Below, piece after piece: positions 1-5,306 of a stretch of DNA of 7,288 bases. The first letter of the stretch is position 1. Every line of letters begins with the position of its first letter. The translations under genes were made by a program, and so were the position numbers. Source of the stretch: Candidatus Methylomirabilota bacterium (lineage in GTDB: Bacteria > Methylomirabilota > Methylomirabilia > Methylomirabilales > JACPAU01); assembly GCA_016180705.1 (NCBI GenBank), contig JACPAU010000122.1, positions 1 to 7,288 on the forward strand, read 5' to 3'. Below the pieces are notes generated by a model. It was not told the origin of the DNA. It was given only the letters and a program-made list of their open reading frames with translations, and ran no database searches.

Positions 1-939
1 GCCTGGTATGCGCGGCGGTTCGGCGTCCGCCTCGACCCCGCCACCGAGGTCCTCACCCTGATCGGGAGCAAGGAGGGGATCGGCCACCTCCCGCTGGCCT
101 TCGTGAACCCGGGAGACGTGGTCCTGGTCCCCAGCCCCGGCTACCCGGTCTTCCAGGCCGGGACCGTCTTCGCCGGCGGGACCCCGGTGGCCCTGCCCCT
201 GCGCCGGGAAACGGGCTACCTGGCGGACCTCCGGGCCGTTCCCCGCGAGACGCTCGGGCGGGCGAAGGTCCTGTTCCTGAACTACCCCCACAACCCGACC
301 GGCGCCACGGCCTCCCTGGAGTACTTCCGGGAGGCGGTCGCCTTCTCCCGCGAGCACGACCTCGTCCTCTGCCACGACGCCGCCTACTCCGAGATCGCTT
401 TCGACGGCTACCGGGCCCCGAGCATCCTGAACGTGGAGGGGGCACAGGAGGTGGCCATCGAGTACCACTCTCTCTCCAAGACCTACAACATGACGGGGTG
501 GCGGATCGGGTTCGCCGTCGGGAACGCCGAGATCCTGGCCGGGCTCGGGAAGATCAAGACCAACCTGGACTCCGGGGTCTTCCAGGCGATCCAGGAGGCC
601 GGGATCGAGGCCCTCACCGGGCCGCAGGACTGCGTGGCCCACCAGTGCAAGGTCTACCAGGAGCGCCGCGACGTCCTGGTGGACGGGCTGCTCAGGGCGG
701 GGCTCGAGGTCGAGCGTCCCAAGGCATCCTTCTACGTCTGGTTTGCAGTCCCCAAGGGGACGACGTCGGCCGACTTCACCCGGCGCCTCCTCCAGGAGGG
801 GGGGATCGTCACGACCCCGGGCAACGGCTTCGGGGAGCACGGCGAGGGCTACATCCGGGCCGCGCTCACCGTCGGCGTGGACCGGATCCGGGAGGCGGTT
901 CGGCGCATCGAGGGGCTTTCGCTGCGCCCCGGCCGCTGA
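1..939 (+). CDS. dapL: LL-diaminopimelate aminotransferase, 5'-truncated
   Basis: This is a class I/II fold-type I PLP aminotransferase that converts tetrahydrodipicolinate and glutamate to LL-diaminopimelate, one step to the meso-DAP used for lysine and peptidoglycan. The frame is open from base 1, so the start lies outside the window. The 312 visible residues, against about 390 for the family, mean roughly 75-80 N-terminal residues are missing. Visible landmarks are LIGSKEGIGHLPLAF near residues 20-34, NYPHNPTGA at 94-102, HDAAYSEIAFDGY with Asp126 and Tyr129 at the cofactor, SLSKTYNMTGWRIG with the Schiff-base Lys160, and GEGYIRAALTV with the likely carboxylate-binding Arg286. The SKEGIxHLPLAF and HSLSKTYNMTGWRIGFAVGN strings are typical of DapL, more so than of aspartate or alanine aminotransferases. 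The gene ends in TGA, 20 bp before folB, so it is probably co-transcribed with it. Substrate assignment rests on remembered family similarity. Confidence 0.9.
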   Translation, partial: AWYARRFGVRLDPATEVLTLIGSKEGIGHLPLAFVNPGDVVLVPSPGYPVFQAGTVFAGGTPVALPLRRETGYLADLRAVPRETLGRAKVLFLNYPHNPTGATASLEYFREAVAFSREHDLVLCHDAAYSEIAFDGYRAPSILNVEGAQEVAIEYHSLSKTYNMTGWRIGFAVGNAEILAGLGKIKTNLDSGVFQAIQEAGIEALTGPQDCVAHQCKVYQERRDVLVDGLLRAGLEVERPKASFYVWFAVPKGTTSADFTRRLLQEGGIVTTPGNGFGEHGEGYIRAALTVGVDRIREAVRRIEGLSLRPGR

Positions 940-959
940 GAGACCGGGGACGAGGACTC

Positions 960-1346
960 ATGGACACCGACCGGGTCTTGATCGAGGGGCTCACCTTCTT
1001 CGGCTACCACGGCGTCCGTCCCGAGGAGCAGCGCCTGGGGCAGAAGTTCCGGGTGGACGTGGAGCTCACCCTGGACCTCGCCCGGGCCGCCGCCTCCGAT
1101 CGGGTGGCCGAAACGGTCAACTACGAGGAGATCTGCCGGGAGGTCCTGGACGTGGGGAAGGGCCCCCGGTGCAACCTGGTGGAGACGCTGGCCGAGCGGA
1201 TCGCCGCGGCCCTGCTCAAGCGCTTCCCCGTGCAGGAGGTTCTGGTCCGGGTCCGGAAGACCTCCCCGCCCTTCGACGGGACCCTGACGGCGGTGGGGGT
1301 GGAGATCCGGCGGAGGGCCCCGTGGCCATCGCCTACGTCGGGCTAG
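960..1346 (+). CDS. folB: Dihydroneopterin aldolase
   Basis: FolB cleaves 7,8-dihydroneopterin to 6-hydroxymethyl-7,8-dihydropterin and glycolaldehyde in cytosolic folate synthesis, and acts as an oligomeric T-fold enzyme. The product is 128 residues, near the usual 120. Visible signatures are FFGYHGVRPEEQ at residues 13-24, which contains the substrate-contacting Glu (Glu23, aligned with Glu22 of the S. aureus enzyme); VNYEEI with Tyr55; NLVETLAERIA with the pterin-anchoring Glu75; and VRVRKTSPP with the catalytic Lys100. The ATG at 960 is chosen because residues before FGYHG then match family spacing, and a GAGGA (952-956) lies just upstream, though its spacer is short. The 3' end overlaps folK by 25 bp in another frame, so the last residues, rich in Arg, Pro and Ser, are constrained by folK. 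FolB and FolK catalyse successive reactions, which supports the call. Confidence 0.95.
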   Translation: MDTDRVLIEGLTFFGYHGVRPEEQRLGQKFRVDVELTLDLARAAASDRVAETVNYEEICREVLDVGKGPRCNLVETLAERIAAALLKRFPVQEVLVRVRKTSPPFDGTLTAVGVEIRRRAPWPSPTSG

Positions 1347-1858
1347 GCTCGAACGTCGGCAACCGGCTCCGGTGGCTCACGCGCGGCTTGGCCGAGCTCG
1401 CGCGGGGAAGGGATGTCCGCCTGGCCGACGTCTCCTCGGTGTTTGAGACGGAACCGGTCGGAATCACGAGTCCCGACTGGTACCTGAACGCGGTCGCGGC
1501 CGTCTCCACGCCCCTGGGGCCGGAGGAGTTCCACGACCGGCTCCGGGAGATCGAGTTCGCCTGCGGGCGTCCGCGGCACCGGCTGCCGGGGATGCCCCGG
1601 ACCCTGGACCTGGACTTCCTCCTGCTGGGCGACCTCGTGATCCAGAAGCCGTCCCTGACCCTCCCCCATCCGCGCCTGGCGGAGCGCCGCTTCGTCCTCG
1701 AACCCCTCTGCGAGATCGCGCGGGACCTCCGGCATCCGGTCCTGGGCCGGACCGTCCGGGAGCTGCTGGCCGCGCTGCCCGCCGGCCCCGCCGTGCGCCT
1801 CGCGCTCCCCCGGGCGGAGGTGAAGACCGGACTGGCAGCCGCACAGGTGCGCCCGTGA
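1322..1858 (+). CDS. folK: 2-amino-4-hydroxy-6-hydroxymethyldihydropteridine pyrophosphokinase (HPPK)
   Basis: FolK transfers pyrophosphate from ATP to 6-hydroxymethyl-7,8-dihydropterin, the product of FolB, to prepare it for dihydropteroate synthase. The protein is 178 residues, slightly longer than the core family (about 160) because of an Ala/Pro-rich C-terminal tail. It begins with AIAYVGLGSNVGNR, followed by SSVFETEPVG (38-47) and the HPPK signature RPRHRLPGMPRTLDLDFLLLG (83-103), whose Asp96 and Asp98 are the magnesium ligands. LPHPRLAERRFVLEPL (114-129) contains the ATP-contacting His116 and Arg122. The start is GTG at 1322, because it puts the GLGSN loop at the usual distance from the N-terminus and has GGAGGG at 1312-1317, four bases upstream. 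That Shine-Dalgarno lies inside folB, and the genes overlap by 25 bp, so translation is probably coupled. The stop shares GTGA with the downstream kinase gene. Confidence 0.95.
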   Translation: MAIAYVGLGSNVGNRLRWLTRGLAELARGRDVRLADVSSVFETEPVGITSPDWYLNAVAAVSTPLGPEEFHDRLREIEFACGRPRHRLPGMPRTLDLDFLLLGDLVIQKPSLTLPHPRLAERRFVLEPLCEIARDLRHPVLGRTVRELLAALPAGPAVRLALPRAEVKTGLAAAQVRP

Positions 1859-2499
1859 GCCCGCTCATCCATCACTACATCGCCGTGGAGGGGCCCATCG
1901 GGGTCGGGAAGACGAGCCTCGCGGAGTTGCTGGCGGGGCGGCTCGGGGCCCGGAGCCTCCTGGAGGCGGCCGAAGAGAACCCGTTCCTGAAGGAGTTCTA
2001 CGGCGACATGCGCCGGTACGCGTTCCAGACGCAACTGTACTTCCTCCTGAACCGGTACCGGCAGCAGCAGGAGCTCCTGCAGACCCACCTCTTCCGCCAG
2101 CGCCTCATCAGCGATTATCTATTTGCCAAGGACCGGATTTTCGCGTACGTTACGCTGGACGACAACGAGCTGGCCCTCTACGAGAAGCTGGCCCCGCTCC
2201 TGGAGGTCCGGGTCCCCAAGCCGGACCTGGTCATTTACCTCCAGGCCGACGTGGAGACGCTGCTCCGGCGGATCGGGCAGCGGGGCAAGCCCTACGAGGC
2301 GCACCTGGAGCGGCTGTACCTGGAGGACGTGGTCGCCGCCTACAACCATTTTTTCTTCCACTACACCGAGACCCCGCTGCTGGTGGTGAACACCAGCGAG
2401 ATTGACTTCGTGAAGCGGAAGGAGGACCTGGACGACCTCATCCGACAGCTCGAGGAGATGAAGGCGGGGACGCAGTACTACGTCCCGCTTGGATCCTGA
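1855..2499 (+). CDS. Deoxynucleoside kinase (dGK/dCK/dAK family)
   Basis: The protein is a 214-residue P-loop kinase of the deoxynucleoside kinase family, which phosphorylates deoxynucleosides (usually dA, dG or dC) to their 5'-monophosphates in nucleotide salvage. Visible features are a Walker A loop GPIGVGKTS at residues 13-21 (Lys19); AAEENPFLKEFY at 38-49, where the acidic residues precede the substrate helix; QTQLYFLLNRYRQQ at 58-71; SDYLFAKDRIFA at 86-97 with the DR pair (93-94) of the family's ERS-like motif; PDLVIYLQ; and an Arg-rich lid LRRIGQRGKPYE. Substrate preference cannot be read from the sequence. The start is GTG at 1855, overlapping the folK stop as GTGA, which implies translational coupling. 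A similar kinase next to folK and pan genes is, from memory, a recurring arrangement in other bacteria. A short AT-richer patch around 2112-2155 looks like local codon variation rather than transfer. Confidence 0.88.
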   Translation: MSPLIHHYIAVEGPIGVGKTSLAELLAGRLGARSLLEAAEENPFLKEFYGDMRRYAFQTQLYFLLNRYRQQQELLQTHLFRQRLISDYLFAKDRIFAYVTLDDNELALYEKLAPLLEVRVPKPDLVIYLQADVETLLRRIGQRGKPYEAHLERLYLEDVVAAYNHFFFHYTETPLLVVNTSEIDFVKRKEDLDDLIRQLEEMKAGTQYYVPLGS

Positions 2500-2623
2500 C
2501 CGGACCGAGACGGGCACAGCCTTCCGCTGCCTCTCCCCCCGCGGGGACGCGGGACGCCGACGGGCGCCCGCAGTCCGGCAACCGCGGGCGGGGCGCAGGG
2601 CGGCGGGCGCTTCGCGGCGCGGC

Positions 2624-2662
2624 GAGGCCTCCCGGAGACGTCCGGGAGGCCTCCTTGCTTTT
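2624..2662 (+). terminator. Perfect 13-bp hairpin with T-rich tail before panB (terminator or leader attenuator)
   Basis: Bases 2624-2636 (GAGGCCTCCCGGA) pair perfectly with 2641-2653 around a GACG loop, followed by CTTGCTTTT (2654-2662). This has the form of an intrinsic terminator and lies 124 bp after the kinase stop. The tail ends exactly where the panB Shine-Dalgarno (GGAGGG, 2663-2668) begins, so a promoter has no room between hairpin and gene. Either panB is transcribed through this hairpin, making it an attenuator or 5' stabiliser, or panB starts from within it. The rest of the 173-bp gap (2500-2623) is extremely GC-rich, with short palindromes at 2537-2546 and 2561-2570 and no clear promoter. 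Confidence 0.6.
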
Positions 2663-2668
2663 GGAGGG
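2650..2668 (+). promoter_or_regulatory. panB Shine-Dalgarno and complementary CCTCC segment
   Basis: GGAGGG at 2663-2668, four bases before ATG 2673, is a near-ideal ribosome binding site and decides the panB start over an in-frame TTG at 2655. CCTCC at 2650-2654, part of the 3' arm of the upstream hairpin, is exactly complementary to GGAGG (2663-2667) across an 8-base TTGCTTTT loop. The 13-bp hairpin and this SD-sequestering stem cannot form together. Whether the weaker alternative ever forms in vivo is unknown. Confidence 0.45.
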
Positions 2669-2672
2669 CTCC

Positions 2673-3557
2673 ATGCGCCAGGAACGGATCACGGCCACGA
2701 CGGTGCGCGCGATGAAGGGACGCGGGAAGAAGGTGGTGATGCTCACCGCCTACGACACCCCCACGGCCCGGCTGCTCGATGCCGCGGGGGTAGACATCAT
2801 CCTGGTGGGAGATTCCCTCGCCATGGTGGCGCTGGGCTACGAGACCACCCTGCCGGTCACGCTGGAGGAGATGCTCCACCACACGCGGGCCGTGGCCCGG
2901 GGAGCCGCCCGCGCCCTGGTGGTGGGGGACCTTCCCTTCCTCTCCTACCAGGTCAGCCGGGAGGAGGCGGTCCGGAGCGCGGGCCGGATGCTGAAGGAGG
3001 CGAACGCCCACGCGGTCAAGCTGGAGGGCGGGGCGGAGGTGGCCGGGACGGTGGTGGCGTTGGTGGAGGCGGGGATCCCGGTCATGGGGCACATCGGCCT
3101 CACGCCCCAGGCCGTCCACCGGATGGGCGGGTACCGGGTGCAGGGGCGGAGCGCGGAGGCGGCGGCCCGCCTGCTCAAGGATGCCGTGGGACTGGAGCAG
3201 GCCGGGGCTTTCAGCCTCGTCCTGGAGGGGCTCCCGTGGCAGGTGGCCGCCGCGATCACGGAGGCGATCGGGATCCCGACCATCGGGATCGGCGCCGGCC
3301 CCCGGTGCGACGGGCAGGTCCTGGTCACGAACGACCTGCTCGGCCTCTTCGAGGAGTTCACCCCGAAGTTCGTCAAGCGCTACGCCAACCTGCGGGAGAC
3401 GCTCCTCACCGCCTTCGGCCAGTTCCGGGACGAGGTCCGGGGCGGCGTCTTCCCGGGGCCGGAGCACGCCTTCAGTCTGGAGGCCGCCGAGGCGGAGAAG
3501 TGGGAGCGGCTGCGCCAGCGGGCGCGTGCCCGGAAGGTGACGGCGCTCCGGAAGTAA
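2673..3557 (+). CDS. panB: 3-methyl-2-oxobutanoate hydroxymethyltransferase
   Basis: PanB transfers a hydroxymethyl group from 5,10-methylenetetrahydrofolate to alpha-ketoisovalerate to give ketopantoate, the first committed step of pantothenate and CoA synthesis in the cytosol. The 294-residue TIM-barrel protein is slightly longer than the usual 260-280, mainly from a charged Ala/Glu/Arg C-terminal tail. Motifs follow family order: VVMLTAYD (21-28), ILVGDSLAMV (43-52) with metal-ligand-region Asp47, VVGDLPFLSY (83-92) with Asp86, AVKLEGG (114-120), PVMGHIGLTPQ (136-146), LVLEGLP (182-188) with the catalytic-region Glu185, and PTIGIGAGPRCDGQVLV from 202. The ATG at 2673 is preferred because GGAGGG sits four bases upstream and MRQERIT then precedes the usual TVRAMKGRGKKVVMLTAYD. 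panC follows after 11 bp, so the two form an operon. The folate-dependent reaction gives a metabolic link to folB and folK upstream. Confidence 0.96.
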   Translation: MRQERITATTVRAMKGRGKKVVMLTAYDTPTARLLDAAGVDIILVGDSLAMVALGYETTLPVTLEEMLHHTRAVARGAARALVVGDLPFLSYQVSREEAVRSAGRMLKEANAHAVKLEGGAEVAGTVVALVEAGIPVMGHIGLTPQAVHRMGGYRVQGRSAEAAARLLKDAVGLEQAGAFSLVLEGLPWQVAAAITEAIGIPTIGIGAGPRCDGQVLVTNDLLGLFEEFTPKFVKRYANLRETLLTAFGQFRDEVRGGVFPGPEHAFSLEAAEAEKWERLRQRARARKVTALRK

Positions 3558-3568
3558 GGGCGGAGCCG

Positions 3569-4414
3569 GTGCTGGTTCTGGACGATCCCGGGAAGGTGCA
3601 GGAACTCACGGAGGCGTGGCGCCGGGCCGGGGAGCGGATCGGCTTCGTGCCCACCATGGGCGCCCTGCACGCGGGTCACCAGGCCCTGCTCGCGCGCGCC
3701 CGGGCCGAGAACACCCGCCTCGTCATCAGCCTCTTCGTGAACCCCACGCAGTTCGACCGCCCCGACGACTTCCGGACCTACCCGCACGACCTCCCGCGGG
3801 ACCTGCGCCTCGCCGAGGAGGCGGGCTGCGACCTGGCCTGGACGCCCACCGCCCTCCAGATGTACCCGCCGGGCCCTCCGACCGTCGTGGAGGTGACGGG
3901 GCTCTCCGGCATCCTGGAGGGGGCGGCGCGCCCCGGCCACTTCCGGGGGGTGGCCACCGTCGTCACCAAGCTCTTCCATATCGTCAGGGCCCACCGCGCG
4001 TACTTCGGGGCGAAGGACTGGCAGCAGGCGATCATCGTCCGGCGGCTCGTGGCCGACTTGAAGATGGAGCCGGAGATCGTGATCTGTCCGACGGTCCGGG
4101 AGCCGGACGGGCTCGCCCTCTCCTCGCGGAACGTGAACCTCACGCCGGAGGAGCGGCGGGCGGCGCCGGTGCTGTTCCGGGCGCTGTCGTGGGGAGCCGG
4201 AGAGATCCGGGCGGGGCGTCGGGACCCCGACGCGTTACGGCGCGGGATCGGCGCCCGCATCGCCGCGGCGACGGCGGCGCCGCTGGACTACATCGCGGTG
4301 GTCCGGCCCGAGACCCTCGAGCCGCTTCTCGCGGCCGACCCCCCGGTCCTCCTGGCCCTCGCCATCCGGTTCTCCCGGGCCCGCCTCATCGACAACCTGC
4401 TGGTGGAGGCGTGA
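3569..4414 (+). CDS. panC: Pantothenate synthetase (pantoate--beta-alanine ligase)
   Basis: PanC joins pantoate and beta-alanine with ATP through a pantoyl-adenylate, completing pantothenate. The product is 281 residues, the normal family length. The nucleotidyltransferase HIGH-like motif is PTMGALHAGH at 28-37 (His34, His37). It is followed by SLFVNPTQF, HFRGVATVVTKLF, FGAKDWQQ at 146-153 (Lys149, Asp150, Gln152; many relatives have GEKD or GQKD here), and LALSSRN at 182-188, the KMSKS-equivalent loop. The GTG at 3569 puts PTMG at the same residue number as in the E. coli enzyme as I recall it. GGAG at 3562-3565 serves as the Shine-Dalgarno, with a short spacer. The reading frame stays open far upstream through panB, but that is a shadow and not an extension. 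The last 180 bp are overlapped antisense by a probable minus-strand ORF. panD, needed for beta-alanine, is not in the window. Confidence 0.96.
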   Translation: MLVLDDPGKVQELTEAWRRAGERIGFVPTMGALHAGHQALLARARAENTRLVISLFVNPTQFDRPDDFRTYPHDLPRDLRLAEEAGCDLAWTPTALQMYPPGPPTVVEVTGLSGILEGAARPGHFRGVATVVTKLFHIVRAHRAYFGAKDWQQAIIVRRLVADLKMEPEIVICPTVREPDGLALSSRNVNLTPEERRAAPVLFRALSWGAGEIRAGRRDPDALRRGIGARIAAATAAPLDYIAVVRPETLEPLLAADPPVLLALAIRFSRARLIDNLLVEA

Positions 4415-4597
4415 CGCGCGCGGTCGTGCCCCCGCCCATCCCAGGAACTGGATGGCGTAGGCGTTCGGCAGGACGATGAAGAGCAGGAAGAGCCCGAGGA
4501 TCAGAGGGCTCAGGAGAACGAAGAGCGTCGCCCCCACCGGCAGGAGCAGGACGCCGAGGCAGATGAGCCCGGTCCGCACCAAGAATAGTCGTAGCAC
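4235..4597 (-). CDS. Putative small membrane protein, antisense-overlapping panC 3' end
   Basis: I do not recognise the family. Reading on the minus strand from GTG at 4597, the first 54 residues form two hydrophobic segments, about residues 4-29 and 31-43, separated by a Ser-Pro turn and ending in PNAYAIQFLGW. Three basic or neutral residues precede the first segment. GGGAG (4604-4608 on the minus strand) lies six bases before the start. Third positions in the hydrophobic part are mostly G/C, while the same DNA read on the + strand gives only an Arg/Ser-rich shadow. This part fits the gap after panC almost exactly. Beyond residue 61 the frame runs antisense inside panC to TAA at 4235-4237, giving 120 residues with an unconvincing charged tail. 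Another minus-strand frame stops at 4386, so a frameshift or an early natural end is possible. The gene is divergent from the nuclease gene with only 52 bp between starts. Confidence 0.5.
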   Translation of the reverse strand: MLRLFLVRTGLICLGVLLLPVGATLFVLLSPLILGLFLLFIVLPNAYAIQFLGWAGARPRASRLHQQVVDEAGPGEPDGEGQEDRGVGREKRLEGLGPDHRDVVQRRRRRRGDAGADPAP

Positions 4598-4649
4598 GTT
4601 CGACTCCCGGCGCCCTGCCTTCGCCGTCCCCTGCGGCTCCACCCGGGAT

Positions 4650-5150
4650 ATGCAAGGTTTGCGCCCGCAGGCGCGCCCCCTCGCGGCCGTCCTCCTGCTC
4701 CTGCTCGCGCTCTGGGGCGCCGGAGCCGGGCTCGCCCAGGAGGCCGAGTGGGCGAGCGTCCTCCGGGTCCTGGACGGGCAGACGATCGAGGTGCGGTGGC
4801 GGGGGACCCGCGAGATGGTCCGGTACATCGGGGTCGCCGCGCCGGAGCTCCGCCAGCCCGTGGAAGACCCGGACGAAGACCACTGGGCGAGACGAGCCCA
4901 GTACTGGAACCTGCGCCTCGTGCAGGGCCGCCGCGTCCGCCTCGAGCAGGACGCGCTCCCGCGGGACCGCCAGGGCCGCCTCCTCGCCTACGTCTTCACC
5001 CAGGAGGGGACCTTTGTCAATGCCTGGTTGATCGAGTTCGGCTTCGCCGAGGCCGATGCCCGCCCCCCGAACCTCCGGTACCAGGCCGAGTTCGCTCGGC
5101 TGGAGCGGGAGGCGAGGGAGAAGGCCAGGGGCCTCTGGATGCACCGCTAG
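4650..5150 (+). CDS. Secreted thermonuclease (SNase-like) family protein with altered calcium site
   Basis: The protein is 166 residues: a signal peptide (Arg5 and Arg9, hydrophobic core 11-22, likely cleavage after GLA, residue 29) and one staphylococcal-nuclease-like OB-fold domain, so it should be exported. Relative to S. aureus nuclease, the catalytic Arg35, Glu43 and Arg87 appear conserved as Arg58 in VRYIG, Glu66 in APE and Arg110 in DRQGRLLAYVF. The C-terminal FVNAWLIEFGFAEA and FARLEREAREKARGLW blocks are also typical. Two calcium ligands are changed: the usual DGDT reads DGQT (Gln44 for Asp21), and the Asp40 position is Ala63. Calcium-dependent nuclease activity is therefore doubtful. 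ATG 4650 is chosen because it gives a clean signal peptide; its Shine-Dalgarno is poor (GGGA one base away). The longer upstream frame is Arg/Ser-rich shadow. A long inverted repeat spans its stop codon. Confidence 0.82.
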   Translation: MQGLRPQARPLAAVLLLLLALWGAGAGLAQEAEWASVLRVLDGQTIEVRWRGTREMVRYIGVAAPELRQPVEDPDEDHWARRAQYWNLRLVQGRRVRLEQDALPRDRQGRLLAYVFTQEGTFVNAWLIEFGFAEADARPPNLRYQAEFARLEREAREKARGLWMHR

Positions 5151-5173
5151 CCAGCCCCCCTCTCCTGGCCTTC
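5120..5173 (+). repeat. Inverted repeat across the nuclease stop codon
   Basis: Bases 5120-5131 (GAAGGCCAGGGG) can pair with 5162-5173 over 12 positions including one G-T wobble, with a 30-base loop that contains a small CTGG/CCAG stem (5135-5138 with 5151-5154). It lies at the end of the nuclease gene, where a terminator would be expected before the mraZ promoter. No T-run follows directly; the nearest pyrimidine-rich stretch starts about 20 bases later. It could be a weak terminator or 3' mRNA structure, or chance in GC-rich DNA. Confidence 0.3.
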
Positions 5174-5212
5174 CCGCCTTCAGAATCAACAACTTTCCTT
5201 CCATCTTTTTCC

Positions 5213-5241
5213 TTGACAACGCAAAGCGGCCTGTGTTTACT
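5213..5241 (+). promoter_or_regulatory. Sigma-70-type promoter for the mraZ/dcw operon
   Basis: A perfect TTGACA -35 element (5213-5218) is followed, after exactly 17 bp, by TTTACT (5236-5241), which matches four of six positions of the -10 consensus. Upstream DNA (about 5181-5212) is rich in A/T and pyrimidines, including CATCTTTTTCC, the least GC-rich stretch in the window, and may act as an UP-like element. Transcription would be expected to start near 5248, leaving a leader of about 60 bases before mraZ. This is the clearest promoter in the window and would serve mraZ, the STAS gene, rsmH and ftsL. Confidence 0.75.
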
Positions 5242-5250
5242 GTTCGCGCC

Positions 5251-5280
5251 AAGTGGCATGAAGTGGGATAAGATGGGATG
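5251..5280 (+). promoter_or_regulatory. MraZ operator: three 10-bp-phased TGGG-type repeats
   Basis: Three tandem 10-mers, AAGTGGCATG (5251-5260), AAGTGGGATA (5261-5270) and AGATGGGATG (5271-5280), place GTGGC, GTGGG and ATGGG cores exactly 10 bp apart, with 5-base spacers. MraZ of E. coli is known to bind TGGG-type pentamer repeats separated by 5 bases in front of its own gene, and mycoplasma MraZ binds related repeats. The array begins just downstream of the expected transcription start, between the promoter and the mraZ ribosome binding site, a position suited to autorepression of the operon. Confidence 0.8.
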
Positions 5281-5306
5281 CTCTCCCCCGCCAGGGAGCG
5301 TCGGCG

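Noticed and set aside
2537..2570. Short palindromes CCCCGCGGGG and CGGGCGCCCG in the dck-panB gap as protein-binding sites.
   Set aside because: Such 10-bp palindromes are expected by chance at this GC content, and they have no loop, repeat or promoter context.
2655..2672. TTG at 2655 as the panB start.
   Set aside because: It lies in the hairpin tail and no SD fits it, whereas ATG 2673 has GGAGGG four bases upstream.
3268..3279. A 12-bp perfect palindrome (TCGGGATCCCGA) as a possible operator.
   Set aside because: It lies inside panB at the conserved GIPTIGIG codons and is explained by coding constraint in GC-rich DNA.
2489..4414. A single long + frame of 641 codons ending in panC, suggesting a fusion or long panC.
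   Set aside because: The part before 3569 lies out of frame inside panB and is Gly/Arg/Pro-rich shadow. The GTG at 3569 gives a normal-length PanC.
4476..4649. N-terminal extension of the nuclease to an ATG at 4476.
   Set aside because: The extension is Arg/Ser-rich, antisense to the hydrophobic minus-strand frame, and would bury the signal peptide. ATG 4650 begins a clean signal sequence.
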